Source: Luidia sarsii (Eukaryota > Echinodermata > Asteroidea > Paxillosida > Luidiidae). From it: DNA of 64,000 bases. Every line of letters begins with the position of its first letter. Position 1 is the stretch's first letter. The translations under genes and the position numbers were made by a program. The notes beneath the pieces were generated by a model. That model searched no databases and was not told the origin of the DNA. It worked only from the letters and a program-made list of their open reading frames with translations. Below, piece after piece: positions 10,506-20,600 of the stretch. The stretch spans positions 18,479,789 to 18,543,788 of the forward strand of contig OX465111.1 in assembly GCA_949987565.1 (NCBI GenBank), read 5' to 3'.

Positions 10506-11239
10506 GGAACTTTGACAAAATGGGAAAGAAAAGTTTGCCATTTTATCAAACGCAGTGGCTTTTAGGATGTATTTGTCAGGATGTTTAGCTCTTGGAACCA
10601 GACTATCAGCTAATAGACTGGTTCAACCAGCCTGCAATGCTGACGAAATACAATCAAGTCAGGGAACCACACGAACGACTGCCGTAACAACAGCCACTGC
10701 GTTTATCAAAATTGTTTCAAAAGTCTCATTCAGTTTTTCCTTTATTTGTTTGTTTTATTTTCTTATATATTTTTGTTTAATCATGCAATCCACATTAAAG
10801 TATGCTCACCTCAACATTATATTAATTGAAGGTTTAATTTGGTTGAATGTTTAATAATTGTTATGAAAGTATTTATGTTTTCTTGTATGTATCCTCCGTG
10901 TGACAGGTGTCAAAATGTGTCATTTCTGTAAATTTGCCCATATGTATTTTGTGATTTGTAGAAAAAATCAAGGTTAAGGATCGAGTTTAAAATAACAGAA
11001 CATGAAAATGTTAAAATGGGAAAAAAGCCTTCCAGTCTATTTTTGTGGTAGGATTTATCCAACTCCATTGGCTGTGGCTTGAGGTAGCATGTGAGATCAT
11101 GGGAATTGCACGCAGCCACTGGCTTATGGCTTCCTTAGACTCTTGTGCAATTCGAAGCCATAGCCAATGAATTTAGGTAATGCCTCATTGTGTATTATCC
11201 TCAATGAACGGCTTGGTTCAACACAGTATTCCCAAGGAG

Positions 11240-11420
11240 TCATCAAATCTTTGCCGAGGTGGGGGTGCCAGTGAGAAGCGTTAATATTATTTCCATCATT
11301 CAGATGCAAACAAGCCTGGCAATGGCAGTTCAGGGATCACACCAAGTGGGTGCAGCTTTTCTCAATTTAAGTTAAAAAAAAATTAGGGACAAACTGACTG
11401 GGAACTTTTGATCAATTTTG
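11240..11420 (+). repeat. Repeat family D, copy 2
   Basis: Carries GCCGAGGTGGGGGTGCCAGT, CATTCAGATGCAAACAAG, GATCACACCAAGTGG and TGACTGGGAACTTTTGA in the same order as the copy at 10275. Confidence 0.7.
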
Positions 11421-11691
11421 AAAAATGGCAAAGATCTCCGAGATCTCTGGTTTTGCGTACCGGCACTCTAAAATGAAAGTTATTGCTAAAAATTGTATGA
11501 GGGGGGGAAAGAGGAATATGATTGCGATCACTTATATTAACCTGTAAGCTCACGAATACCAAAATGAAGTGAAACTGGCAAGTTACTTTTTAAGTAAAGT
11601 AAATTTATTGAATGCAGTCATCAATAGATATTAACCTTAATTTTAAATAAGACTTAAGGCTTTGCACGGTGGGTGAAAGAATATAGGAAGG

Positions 11692-11792
11692 TTTCCGGTG
11701 ACACCATATATAAGGTCTCTTAAAGAAGAGGTGTGGTTCTGAAAAGAACCTGAGTAGTTGAGTTACCACATGGTGTCACCGCAAACCCTCCT
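11692..11792. mobile_element. Family A short foldback
   Basis: GGTTTCCGGTGACACCATAT faces ACATGGTGTCACCGCAAACC, with GGTTCTGAAAAGAACC between. The central spacer of longer copies is deleted. Confidence 0.75.
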
Positions 11793-12387
11793 ATATTAAC
11801 CTTAATTTTGGTAAATCTGATGTCAACAATTGGTGAAGAGTTGAATTTCCATAAATTAAATGATTTCTGTCTCTTTTGGGGTCTACTGGATTCTTGGCCA
11901 TTTGATTCGGTTTAAGGCCCAAATGGTCAGTTTATAATTATGAAAATCTGGCATGATTTTCAATCTTGAAAGCCATTGGATATAAGGCCAAGTAATTTTT
12001 TGTATTAGTTTCTCATCCTATCTTTTTTTAAAGGAGAATGCAGGCACTTTTTTGGGGTTGCCCTTTCCACAACAAGATTTTTTCCCCCATAGACGGAAGT
12101 CTAATTTCCAGTCGTTTTGAAGCACAGTACGATATGTAGGCTGTGCATGTGAGAGGTTCAAAGGCTGGAAACGGTGAAAATTAATCGAAATTTCGTCAAA
12201 TATCGTTTTATCAAAATAAAAAGAAATTGCGGTGGCCAAAAAACGATGCTTTCGGGGATGAGAAACTAATCATTTTGTTTTAATTGGCCTAAATAATGTC
12301 AAGGTTTTGTATTAAACTCGTTGGAAAAATTGACTGGAGATTGTGCAGAGTGTTCATTGTTCTGCTTTGTCGGTTGTGGTCTGAAAG

Positions 12388-13704
12388 TCATACTTCCGTC
12401 CCATCCAGCGGACACACGGAACTTGAATTGCTCAGCCAGGTATCGATGCAGTTGCTATGGAAGAGGTGTTGGCACGGCAACCACTTGACCACCTGACCGG
12501 CGCGGTAGCCTTCCATGCAGACGGCACAGCGGGCGCCGGCGAGCTCGGAATTTCCGTCGGCGGCGGCAGCGGTGTCCTCGTCCGACAAGCACCGGGTGCG
12601 GAGAGTCCTCAGGCGGCCGGAGCCCACCGTCCTCTTGGCGATCTTCTCGTCCAGCCTGAGCAAGAGGTCGTAGTCCTCGGGGAGGAGGTCGCGGTGCTGG
12701 AGGAGGGCCAGGACCCTGAGGAGCTCTGCCTCCTCGTCGGAGGCGGCGAAGCGGGTCGCGTCCTCCTCCTTCAGCTCGAACTTGACCCGCTTCCGGGAAT
12801 CGGCGGCGGCCTTCGACTTCGACTTCTGAGGCTCGCCGCGGGGCCGGTCGGCGATCGTGGGCGGTCCCCGCCTGCGGTGGTTGCTGCGTCGCAGCCTGTC
12901 CTCGATGTTGGCCTTCTTGGCGGCCACGGCTTCGGCCAGACGCTCCTGCTTGGCCTTCCCCCTGCTAGTCACGTCGTGCTTAGCACCACCGCGGGTCAGC
13001 ATGGTAGAGCTCGCAAGCTGCAGTCCATTTTGCGCAATCCTTCTTTCCCTCCTCGTCTCCTCCGTCACTAGGCCCCGAGGTCTTGAAATCTTGCCGGAAC
13101 CCTTGGTCCTCCGAACGGTATTCTTTGGTCCCAGGGCGAGCCTGCCTGAGCTCAGGAGCCTCTCAGACCACTCGTCCGCCACCTCCTCCACCTCGTCCCA
13201 GTCCGCCGGTCGGATGCCGTCATCCCGGGCGGCAGATACCTCCGATTCCCCGTCGTTCCCACTCCAGTGCCGCGGGCAGTACCAGTCCCAACCGTCCAGC
13301 CAGTTCACGCCCAGTTGCGTGGAGAGGTAGGCAGCGCAGTGCCCGCAATCCTCGCAGCAGCGGAACTCCAGACGGGCCGGCCAGAAACCGACGGCGGTGT
13401 GCCTCAGTAAGTCGGGGGCCGGGGTGAAACCTTTCTGTCCCTTCCCGGCCCTCTGCCGATCACCTTCGTCTTCGAGTGAGCTCAGACTGGTATTGGATTT
13501 GGAGATCACATCGGAGTCTGTGCTGTCTGTTGGTGTTGACTCTGGGCTCTGTTCCTCTGCTGTTTCGCTCGTGTCAACTTCTATACCACTGTCCTTGTCT
13601 GGAGTTGGAAAGGCCGGCTTTTCTACGGCAACTTTTGACACTGACATCGCCTCGTTGCTCGGAATGTCATTGCAGACGACGCATGCTCCTTCTTGGGCGA
13701 CCAT
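12388..13704 (-). CDS. RING-H2 finger protein, probable E3 ubiquitin ligase (intronless)
   Basis: A 438-residue uninterrupted frame with strong coding character and high GC against AT-rich surroundings. The last 46 residues form a RING-H2: C393, C396, C411, H413, H416, C419, C431, with D434 in the eighth ligand position (CPLDG). Asp in that position occurs in RBX1. Upstream are a helical acidic block (EEAELLRVLALLQHRDLLPE, then DYDLLLRLDEKIAKRTV, about residues 325-365), a basic K/R-rich middle, a Trp/Cys-rich segment (WPARLEFRCCEDCGHCAAYL) around residues 110-150, and an N-terminal CVVC pair. The fold is consistent with E2 recruitment; substrates are unknown. The first Met is chosen because a TATA-like box and a divergent promoter lie just upstream. 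I know no specific orthologue name. Confidence 0.85.
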   Translation of the reverse strand: MVAQEGACVVCNDIPSNEAMSVSKVAVEKPAFPTPDKDSGIEVDTSETAEEQSPESTPTDSTDSDVISKSNTSLSSLEDEGDRQRAGKGQKGFTPAPDLLRHTAVGFWPARLEFRCCEDCGHCAAYLSTQLGVNWLDGWDWYCPRHWSGNDGESEVSAARDDGIRPADWDEVEEVADEWSERLLSSGRLALGPKNTVRRTKGSGKISRPRGLVTEETRRERRIAQNGLQLASSTMLTRGGAKHDVTSRGKAKQERLAEAVAAKKANIEDRLRRSNHRRRGPPTIADRPRGEPQKSKSKAAADSRKRVKFELKEEDATRFAASDEEAELLRVLALLQHRDLLPEDYDLLLRLDEKIAKRTVGSGRLRTLRTRCLSDEDTAAAADGNSELAGARCAVCMEGYRAGQVVKWLPCQHLFHSNCIDTWLSNSSSVCPLDGTEV

Positions 13705-14018
13705 GATGATCGGATTCGTTTACTTTTCTACTCCCCCGTCAAAAAAAGGAAGAAAACTTGGCCGGCAGTTCCTTCTCGCAGGAGCTTCCTGACGTGGCTC
13801 GTGCTTCTGACGAAGTTTGATGCGCACGAAGCCGGTATTTATACCCTTGTTGACAATTGCTTTGAAAGTCTGATTGCACCATCATTTGACGTTTACGCGC
13901 AACAACCTGCTGTGCGTAAAAATAGCACATGTGTAATGTTTACAGCGATATGCAAATCGATACTACATGGAGGATTCTGATTGGCTGTAGCCAATCTACG
14001 TCATAATTAATTGGCAAG
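13705..14018. promoter_or_regulatory. Divergent promoter between the RING gene (-) and TSEN15 (+)
   Basis: Only 314 bp separate the two start codons. It contains inverted CCAAT boxes as a palindrome (ATTGGCTGTAGCCAAT, 13980-13995; NF-Y type), a CRE-like TACGTCAT at 13997-14004, and TGACGTGG at 13790-13797. The sequence AAGATGGCCGCC over the TSEN15 start codon resembles a YY1 element. Function is inferred from layout and motifs. Confidence 0.6.
13836..13843 (-). promoter_or_regulatory. TATA-like box for the RING gene
   Basis: TATAAATA on the minus strand, about 130 bp upstream of the RING-protein ATG, in a position that fits a short 5' UTR. Confidence 0.45.
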
Positions 14019-14132
14019 ATGGCCGCCTCCATGGGGCGAGTGTCCAGCTCGCGGGACGAGGGGAATTCCAGCGAAAGCGAGACTTCCAAGCCGAAAGTGA
14101 ATCGATACAACTGGCTGTTAGAGCACCCAAAG
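14019..14132 (+). CDS. TSEN15: TSEN15 exon 1
   Basis: Thirty-eight codons, MAASMGRVSSSRDEG to YNWLLEHPK, ending in phase 0 at donor GTATAT. The HPK end matches the conserved HPKY(L/V)EM junction with exon 2. Confidence 0.85.
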
Positions 14133-16488
14133 GTATATTCTACACATCCAGCCTAAAATATCCCGAAAATGAAAGCCAAACGATAGAGATATTCAAAGTT
14201 TATTTTGGGTATTGAATCTGTGTGGAACTCGTGTAGGAAACCATACGACTAACGTCAACGAGATTACTTCACACGCACTCCGCTGTCTAGCCAGATCATG
14301 TGATGTAGTAATATTTATTCTCCTTGACATAATTTTGACATTTCACAGCATTGTACACATATAATCATGATTAATAAAGGGAAAAGGGGAGACTTAAACC
14401 TGTGTAAATCAACAACAACAAAAACGCCAATGACCAAGGCAAGAGAAGAGTCAAGAGCTCCGAAGTTCCGAACTTGTTTCTGTCACTCTCTAAGTCTAAA
14501 CTGATTAGATGGCAACAATAAACCTCACCAGATAATGTGCTGCAGTAATCAGGCATATTGCTTCATTACGTTTTGCAGCCAGGCCAAATCTAGTGCATGA
14601 CCTGCTGATAATGAACCTAGGCTAGCCTAGTATTAGTAAGTAGTACAGTAGTAGTAGCACTAGTACTAGTAGTACTAGTAGTAGAACTAGCCTATAGTTA
14701 CCCTTTCATCCAAACTCCATTTTGTTTCTTTTTTCAGTACGTTGAGATGAAGTCCTGGGGCTTCATAGAAAATGAGCAGCAGCTTTTTGTCACGATGATA
14801 GTCTACTTGAATCTGTGTGAAGGTAAACTCTCGCTGGTCTGAGGTCCATCACGCCATCACTCAGTTCTCTTCAGCATCACAGACACAGACACACTCTCAA
14901 AAGAAACGTTCTCACGTGGTGTCACCACAAGCCACCCTTGACTTGCTATCTCCACCGAGAATAGCCTGAAATCTCATCAACATCCGGTCCGGTCAAAATT
15001 TTCTTTGCCATTTTTCCAAAATTGTGTGAAAGCTCCTATTCATGTATTTTTTGGACTTGAATTTTAAAAGCTGGACCTACTTTGTGTGATTCCTGAGCTG
15101 CTGTAGCCAGGTTTACAACAATTGGTTGTTTGCATCTGAATAAAAGCGGGGGTGTGATCCCTGAAGATATACGGCAGACGGCAGTTAATGGTTGAATTGC
15201 TTCTGACTGGCGCCCCCACCCCGGCAAAGACTAGTTGACTATTACATTTTACAATTTACTATAAAAAAAGATAACCTGAGGTTATTTAGTTGTATACTTT
15301 CTTCATTTAGTCTTATTTTCTTCCCAAATGTCCTTTTCCAAAAAAAAAGAAAATTCTCACTACATGTTCAGACTATACTATTCGTATGTGTAATGTGTAT
15401 TTGGATTGTTTTTCCCCGTTATTATTTCATTTCCAAGCCAAGGATTGGCGGAATGTTGACATCCATCCCTGCCGAGAGCTGAGCCTTGCTTTTCTGACGG
15501 GCAAACCCAGCAGGAAAGAAGACATGCGGGTCGTGTTACCGATAACGCCAGAGACTGAACTCAGCCCCAAAAGGTACTGCACAGATGTACCACTTACAGT
15601 TTGTCATTTCCACAATGATGATACGTGCGCGTATATGAGATAGGAATATTGGCACGGTGGGTTCATAATGCAACATGCTTATGGTGACACTGTCTGCTCT
15701 TTGAAGAGCGAGTGTGGCTGTCGGAGATACATTTGACAAACGAGAAATCATTGTATACCTACCTTAAAGGCCCAATACAACATTGGGAAGATCGGGAAAC
15801 ATCAATGTCCACAAATTTCCTTCTAATTTACACAGTTTGTAGATGGTCATGATAGAATCCTCATGTTGAAATCTTACAGTCTGGGATTCTGTACTTCCCG
15901 TGAATTCTTCACTCAAACATCGATAGAAAGTTTATTATTCGCAAGTACGGTAATAAACTATTTCTTACACTACAGAACGGTGCGACAACTGTGACGGTGT
16001 TTTGGCTTTTTATACTTTCTCAGATTACAATTTGAGCTAAAATCTTGGCAGGATTTTTTTTGGGGAATGTTCAATGGTTTAACGCCTACCGGGTACTTCT
16101 TCTTTCTCTCTTGACTGCTTTTAATAGATTAAAAGAACTTCTGCGGTATATCCGCCCACCTCCTGACCTACTGGCCTCTTGCGTTCTCGGCGACTCCGAT
16201 ACCGCCTCCCAGCAAGAAGCCCCGCCCACCTCACTGATCCTAGCCATAGCAGAGTCTGGCTCCACGATCGTCTATTACCAGATAAGCGACGGTCTGGTTC
16301 CGCCCTCAGACACGCCGATAGAGGAGGACGACGAGAGCGAATCGTCCGGTAAAAGCAGCACAAAACCACCGAGGAAACGGCGTAAAAAGGGAGGGCCACC
16401 GGGTGTACAAGAAACTGTCACTGAATATGCAAATGAGGGTGTTGAACAACAGCCCTGCCAGGATGATTTTATCCAGGAAGAACTTTAA
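14019..16488 (+). CDS. TSEN15: tRNA-splicing endonuclease subunit Sen15 (4 exons, complete)
   Basis: Join 14019-14132, 14738-14822, 15438-15573, 16128-16488: 696 nt, 231 residues plus stop, with all phases compatible. The diagnostic core is LAIAESGSTIVYYQISDG near residue 155, matching the C-terminal strand region of human TSEN15. The exon 2 peptide (YVEMKSWGF, VTMIVYLNLCEA) and exon 3 peptide (WRNVDIHPCRELSLAFLTG) also fit. TSEN15 is a non-catalytic subunit that dimerises with TSEN34 in the nuclear TSEN complex that cuts introns from pre-tRNAs. The protein is longer than the roughly 170-residue human form because of a C-terminal tail with an acidic stretch and a basic PPRKRRKK that could be a nuclear localisation signal. 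The start codon is the first ATG after the promoter motifs. Confidence 0.9.
14630..14695. repeat. TAG/CTA microsatellite
   Basis: Imperfect AGTAGTAGTA and ACTAGTACTAGT runs in TSEN15 intron 1, upstream of exon 2. Confidence 0.8.
14738..14822 (+). CDS. TSEN15: TSEN15 exon 2
   Basis: Acceptor TTTTTTCAG, donor GTAAAC. Encodes YVEMKSWGFIENEQQ and FVTMIVYLNLCE; leaves in phase 1. Confidence 0.88.
14865..14935. mobile_element. Family A fragment in TSEN15 intron 2
   Basis: One arm survives: ACACACTCTCAAAAGAAACG followed by GTGGTGTCACCACAAGCC. Confidence 0.5.
15050..15245 (-). repeat. Repeat family D, copy 3 (inverted), in TSEN15 intron 2
   Basis: On the minus strand it shows GCCGGGGTGGGGGCGCCAGT, then ATTCAGATGCAAACAACC and GGAATCACACAAAGTAGG, the same order as the copy at 10275. 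Confidence 0.7.
15438..15573 (+). CDS. TSEN15: TSEN15 exon 3
   Basis: Acceptor TTTCCAAG, donor GTACTG. Encodes AKDWRNVDIHPCRELSLAF and VVLPITPETELSPK; phase 1 in, phase 2 out. Frames on the opposite strand here are shadows. Confidence 0.85.
15765..16060. mobile_element. Family C variant in TSEN15 intron 3, truncated
   Basis: Starts TTAAAGGCCCAATACAACAT and matches 61905-62255 through GTCCACA and TTTCCTTCTAATTTACACAG. The far inverted end is lost before exon 4. Confidence 0.65.
16128..16488 (+). CDS. TSEN15: TSEN15 exon 4
   Basis: Acceptor CTTTTAATAG; A completes an AGA codon, then LKELLRYIRPPPDLL, the conserved LAIAESGSTIVYYQISDG, and the acidic/basic tail to TAA at 16486. The last 25 codons are the source of a duplication into the 3' UTR. 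Confidence 0.9.
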
Positions 16489-16790
16489 CAAAATAAGAAA
16501 GTCGGAGTCTGTAAGTTTTTAGGGTGGACAAGAAACTGTCACTGAATATGCAAATGAGAAAGTTGAACAACAGCCCTGCTAGGCAGATTTTATCCAGGAA
16601 GAACTTTAACAATATGAAAGTAGGAGTATGTAAGTTTTTAGGGTGGACAAGAAACTGTTACATTCTCCTGGACGCAAACATCATGTTATATTTTTGAAAC
16701 TGTCACTGAATATGCAAATGTAGAAGTTGAACAACATCCTTGCCAGGGTAATTTTATCCAGGAAGAACTTCCTATGAAAGTTGGAGTATA
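16411..16790 (+). repeat. Tandem duplication of the TSEN15 C-terminal coding segment
   Basis: GAAACTGTCACTGAATATGC starts at 16411 (coding), 16532 and 16696; a further truncated start is at 16651. The unit is about 120 bp. Copy 2 has a TAG where copy 1 codes Q in QDDFIQEEL. All copies keep ATTTTATCCAGGAAGAACTT. Confidence 0.92.
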
Positions 16791-17074
16791 TAATTTATTA
16801 TGTTTTTTATATAAGTGCAATTTCAGCTGGAGGTTATATTCTTTTTGACTAGTTTTCAGTGACCACAATAAAAGTGAATGGTACTGTGTTTTTGGCATGG
16901 GATTGCATGGGATTTGAACCGAGACAACTTTTTAAGTTGAGTTTCTTTGACATATTGACCAAAATTGTTCATCAAAATTTGGAAAAAAATGCTCTTAAAA
17001 AGAAAAAATGTAGAAAAGAAGATGAAAGCAGTGTAAATGATAACCTTTATGTATATTATTTGTATTAAAAATCA

Positions 17075-17080
17075 AATAAA
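17075..17080 (+). terminator. Candidate TSEN15 polyadenylation signal
   Basis: AATAAA about 590 bp after the stop, after the duplicated 3' UTR units and before the SCAI promoter. An earlier AATAAA is at about 16866. Confidence 0.45.
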
Positions 17081-17512
17081 TTTCCATGTTAACTTCTGAA
17101 ATTCGTTGTGCCTGCTTTTTATTTGCTTTTTAGTTTTATTTGTATTTTGTGGGGGTTATTGTGCTCGAATTTTACAGCCAGCTTATCGATAAAAAGTACA
17201 ATTTCAAAGTTTTTACAGCGCCCTCAATTTGTTTTCGCGATCCACTTTTCTGAGCAGACGATAAAATTATTGCCAAACTGTAGCAGACGATATTTTGAAC
17301 AGCTCCATTTTTGAATCTGCTGCCCTCTATCAGTCAAAAAAAGCTGAGGGTTCGCTGGTAACCGCGCCTCGCCCGCATAGGGAAAGCGTTCGGGTCGTGA
17401 GGCGGGGGAGCAGCGGGAAACCCCAGAAAACAAACCCGGCAGATTCTGCGTCCAAAGTTTATTTTGTGAGCGATGCTAATGGATGACACTTCGATCGTCT
17501 GACACGAAAATC
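17081..17512 (+). promoter_or_regulatory. Probable SCAI promoter and 5' leader
   Basis: A short spacer between TSEN15 and SCAI. GC content rises at about 17330-17460 (CCGCGCCTCGCCC region). A nine-codon upstream ORF at 17473-17502 precedes the main ATG. The transcription start is not determined. Confidence 0.45.
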
Positions 17513-17655
17513 ATGCAATCGCTGGAAAATAGCGTGGAGCAACCGGTGGCTTTCTCGACCAACGACGGCCAGCCGGCAACTGAAGATGAGAGAAAAGTGG
17601 TGCAGGAGTTCAGCTATCTTCTGGAGAAGTCTAAGCAGCTCTTCAACGGGCTCAG
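17513..17655 (+). CDS. SCAI: SCAI exon 1
   Basis: Starts MQSLENSVEQP; conserved from ERKVVQEFSYLLEKSKQLFN. Donor GTGAGA, phase 2. Confidence 0.85.
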
Positions 17656-20600
17656 GTGAGAAAACGATCATTTTTGGGGGCCCAAATTTTCAATGCTGTG
17701 CGCGTGCAACGTCCCCTGCCTAGTTCGGCCCCCTGCATGTAAACACACAGAAAAATCGATTTTGTTGTCGAGATTCACACTCGCAATAGCCACATTTTCT
17801 CCTCGTAAGGGTTTCACTGTTTCCACAATAATAGCCTAACAAGTTGAACTATTTCATCTTTTGTTTAATGAATTGATATAATTAGGTCAATGTTGCCCGT
17901 GGTGACGAGTTTACTTGCAATGAATGATGTTCCAATTTGCCTCAGTCCTATCTGTTGATACTGTGATACTTTTGTGAATGGGGCGGAGCATTTTGAAGCA
18001 ATGTCTGCTCCCTGACCCGTATTAAAAAGGAATAGGCATAGAAGTAAATCGGTTCAACCATTCAACTGAAGCTCATAGCCCAATGGCTGGAATGGGAAAA
18101 AACGATAATACAGTAAAATAAGTAGGCCTAACTCAACTGTAGCAAATATGGATATTATCTAAATATTCTTCTATTCATTCACAGTTCATAGTAAACAAAC
18201 ATTGTAATTGCACTGCAGTCTGTGTATGCATGGTGTTTCACTGTTTGCATAGTAGTTGTACCAATCTACTATGTATGATGTAGGTAGACACACGGAGGCA
18301 AAAGCCTATAACTGTGCATGCACTACAACTAGCACAAGTAGGAAGGAAACGCCATGTGGACTGAGTGAGACTGAGTTGTAAAACTGTTTTATATCCATAT
18401 TTTGGGCAATGTTATCACAATCATGAATGTTTGTTCTTAAACTTAAGGTTTTATAAATTTGTTAGAGACATAGGCCTGTTGTCTCATAATGAATCACAGG
18501 GATTCTGGAAATGAAAATTGTTTTACTGAGTTGCATGAAAGAAAAATGAAAGTGAATGTTACGTTTAATCTCACCTGAAATTGCCATAAACTCTTACATT
18601 AAATACTTGCTTCAACCCAGCCATTATCAACATTAGAAAATGGGGAAAGATAGATGATGAAAATGAAAGAAGCAATTCTTACTTGCTGTAAATTACATTT
18701 AATTTACATTCATCATACTATTTTAATACTCTTTATAATTTGAGGCCTATAATGTTCCCTTGCTTGTATTTGGATTCATGCTATTTACTTTCTGGCACTT
18801 TAGGTCAGTGATACAAAACAAACATCGTCATGGTATTGGAAAGGTCCAGATAGGAATAGAGTTAAAAGTAATAACTAACTAATGTACGTAACCTTCATTT
18901 CCCTACAGAGATCTCCCGCAGTATGGACACAAGCAATGGCAGTCATACTTTGGCCGTACGTTTGATGTCTACACCAAACTGTGGAAGTTCCAGCAGCAGA
19001 ACAGGTAAGCCTCAATAAGTTTTGTAGAGTGCCATTCCATGTAGATCATGGCGCTAAGCAACACAAGATAATTAGAAACGCAGACATATCAAAGGGAAAC
19101 AACTTTGTCATGTGCTTTTTAAAGGACGATTTTTTTTAATGGTGTCCAGCGATCTGATGTTGGTGGGTATAGTGTTCCAAACTTCCAAGCCAGCAATTGT
19201 GAAGGCTTACATGAATTCCTGATTGTAAGCCGTGCAATTTCCGTCATCATTTTTTAGATGAATGTTTTGCCTGCAATTAGCAAAGTTGTATTCAGTATCA
19301 TCATGAAGACTCTGTGACCTTGAAGGGCTGTCCGGCTGTGTGACTTCCTCTGAGTGAGTCTTCTTGAAAGGGTTCGACTGCTGTGACTACAATCATGCCG
19401 TTGTATATGCTGCTGTGATGTATGATTAATTGATTACACACACATTATTGCACTAGTACACACATACTGTACTGTACAATGTACAAGTGCAGTAATGGAG
19501 CAATTTATGAAGAGAGAATTGGTAGAAATATTGATAACAACTTCCTACAATTTATGTTAATATTTTGATTAGATGGTCAGCTCAGATGGTATGAGCAGTG
19601 GAACGCAAAACCAGACATCTCAAGTTCAAGTCCTGATCCAGTCAAATTATATATTTTTTTGATGAGTGTGGCTTTGGCAAATAATTATAAAGTATTACCT
19701 GCATGTAAATGGGTATTTTCATTCTGTCCTTTTAGAAATTCTTGTTTGTTATTAATTTGAATTGATCACAAGGTCATAACACCTCATTTATAAACTTCCT
19801 TTTTTGAATTTGCTGTATAATGCAACTACATCAGATTTTTTTTTCTGAAACCACCACTTATGTGACTATTGCTGAACAAAACCCAGATTTATTTTCATCT
19901 TTTTGTACCTTAAAAGTCCATTCAACCTTCCCAGTTGACCAATCATTGCACATACACATGTATGTGTACTTTTCATCAATGTTTCACATACAGTACGTAC
20001 ATGTACATGTACACACTCCCTGGGTCTTGTCCAATGTGACTGATTCAATTTGAAACTCAACCCCTGATAATGCATAACGACCAGAGACCATGGGGCTGAC
20101 AGGTAACGTACTCCCACACATTCCCTCACAGCACTATAACCGGTACCCTGCAGCCCTCTGGGTTTATTATTGCATTTCCTAAGTTCATTCACCTCCCACA
20201 AGCTGATCCAACCACTGCCACTGTCATTCAGTTCCATTCTAATAAATGGTTGTGTGGCCGAAAACTCTGCCGAACATTTTGCCCGGGATCGATGGCTACA
20301 TGGCCAATCCACAGGAGGGTTTCAGCTGTGAAGACTCTAGTTTCAGTCCTGGTTCACGGAGTTGCCAGATCATTTTCCTCCTCAGAAGAAAAACATGTAG
20401 CCTCACATCCATGAGCACGGAGAGTGGGGGAGACCAAGCCTCAAAATCCAATTCCTGTGTGGTTTACCAGGCCAAGCGTGCATGGTTCTCTATTCTCATG
20501 AATTTTAATGGAATCACCCCAATCCTCTTTAATTTCGATCTGGATGGAAGGAATTTATGTGACTTGACACTTGCAGTTGCAATCTTGCACTTTTAAGCTG

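Larger units (their letters stand above)
5719..12387. other. Spacer between EDEM3 and the RING gene, repeat-rich
   Basis: No protein gene is recognised in this 6.7 kb. It holds the EDEM3 3' UTR (end not determined; AATAAA at 7558-7563 is one candidate signal), copies of families A, B, D and E, and a small tandem repeat at 9261-9470. Homopolymer T runs at about 8200-8220 and 8296-8310 look like retrotranscript tails. On the minus strand, AATAAA at 11609-11604 is a candidate RING-gene polyadenylation signal. Confidence 0.5.

Noticed and set aside
12457..13792. Several long plus-strand frames opposite the RING gene
   Set aside because: The minus frame has an intact RING finger and full-length coding pattern; the plus frames are shadows in GC-rich sequence.
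17295..17486. 63-codon frame upstream of SCAI
   Set aside because: Out of frame with SCAI, no domain, and it lies in the presumed promoter and leader.
19571..19645. Functional tRNA gene
   Set aside because: The acceptor and anticodon stems do not fold cleanly and the 3' tail recurs at 58.5 kb, so it is a SINE head.
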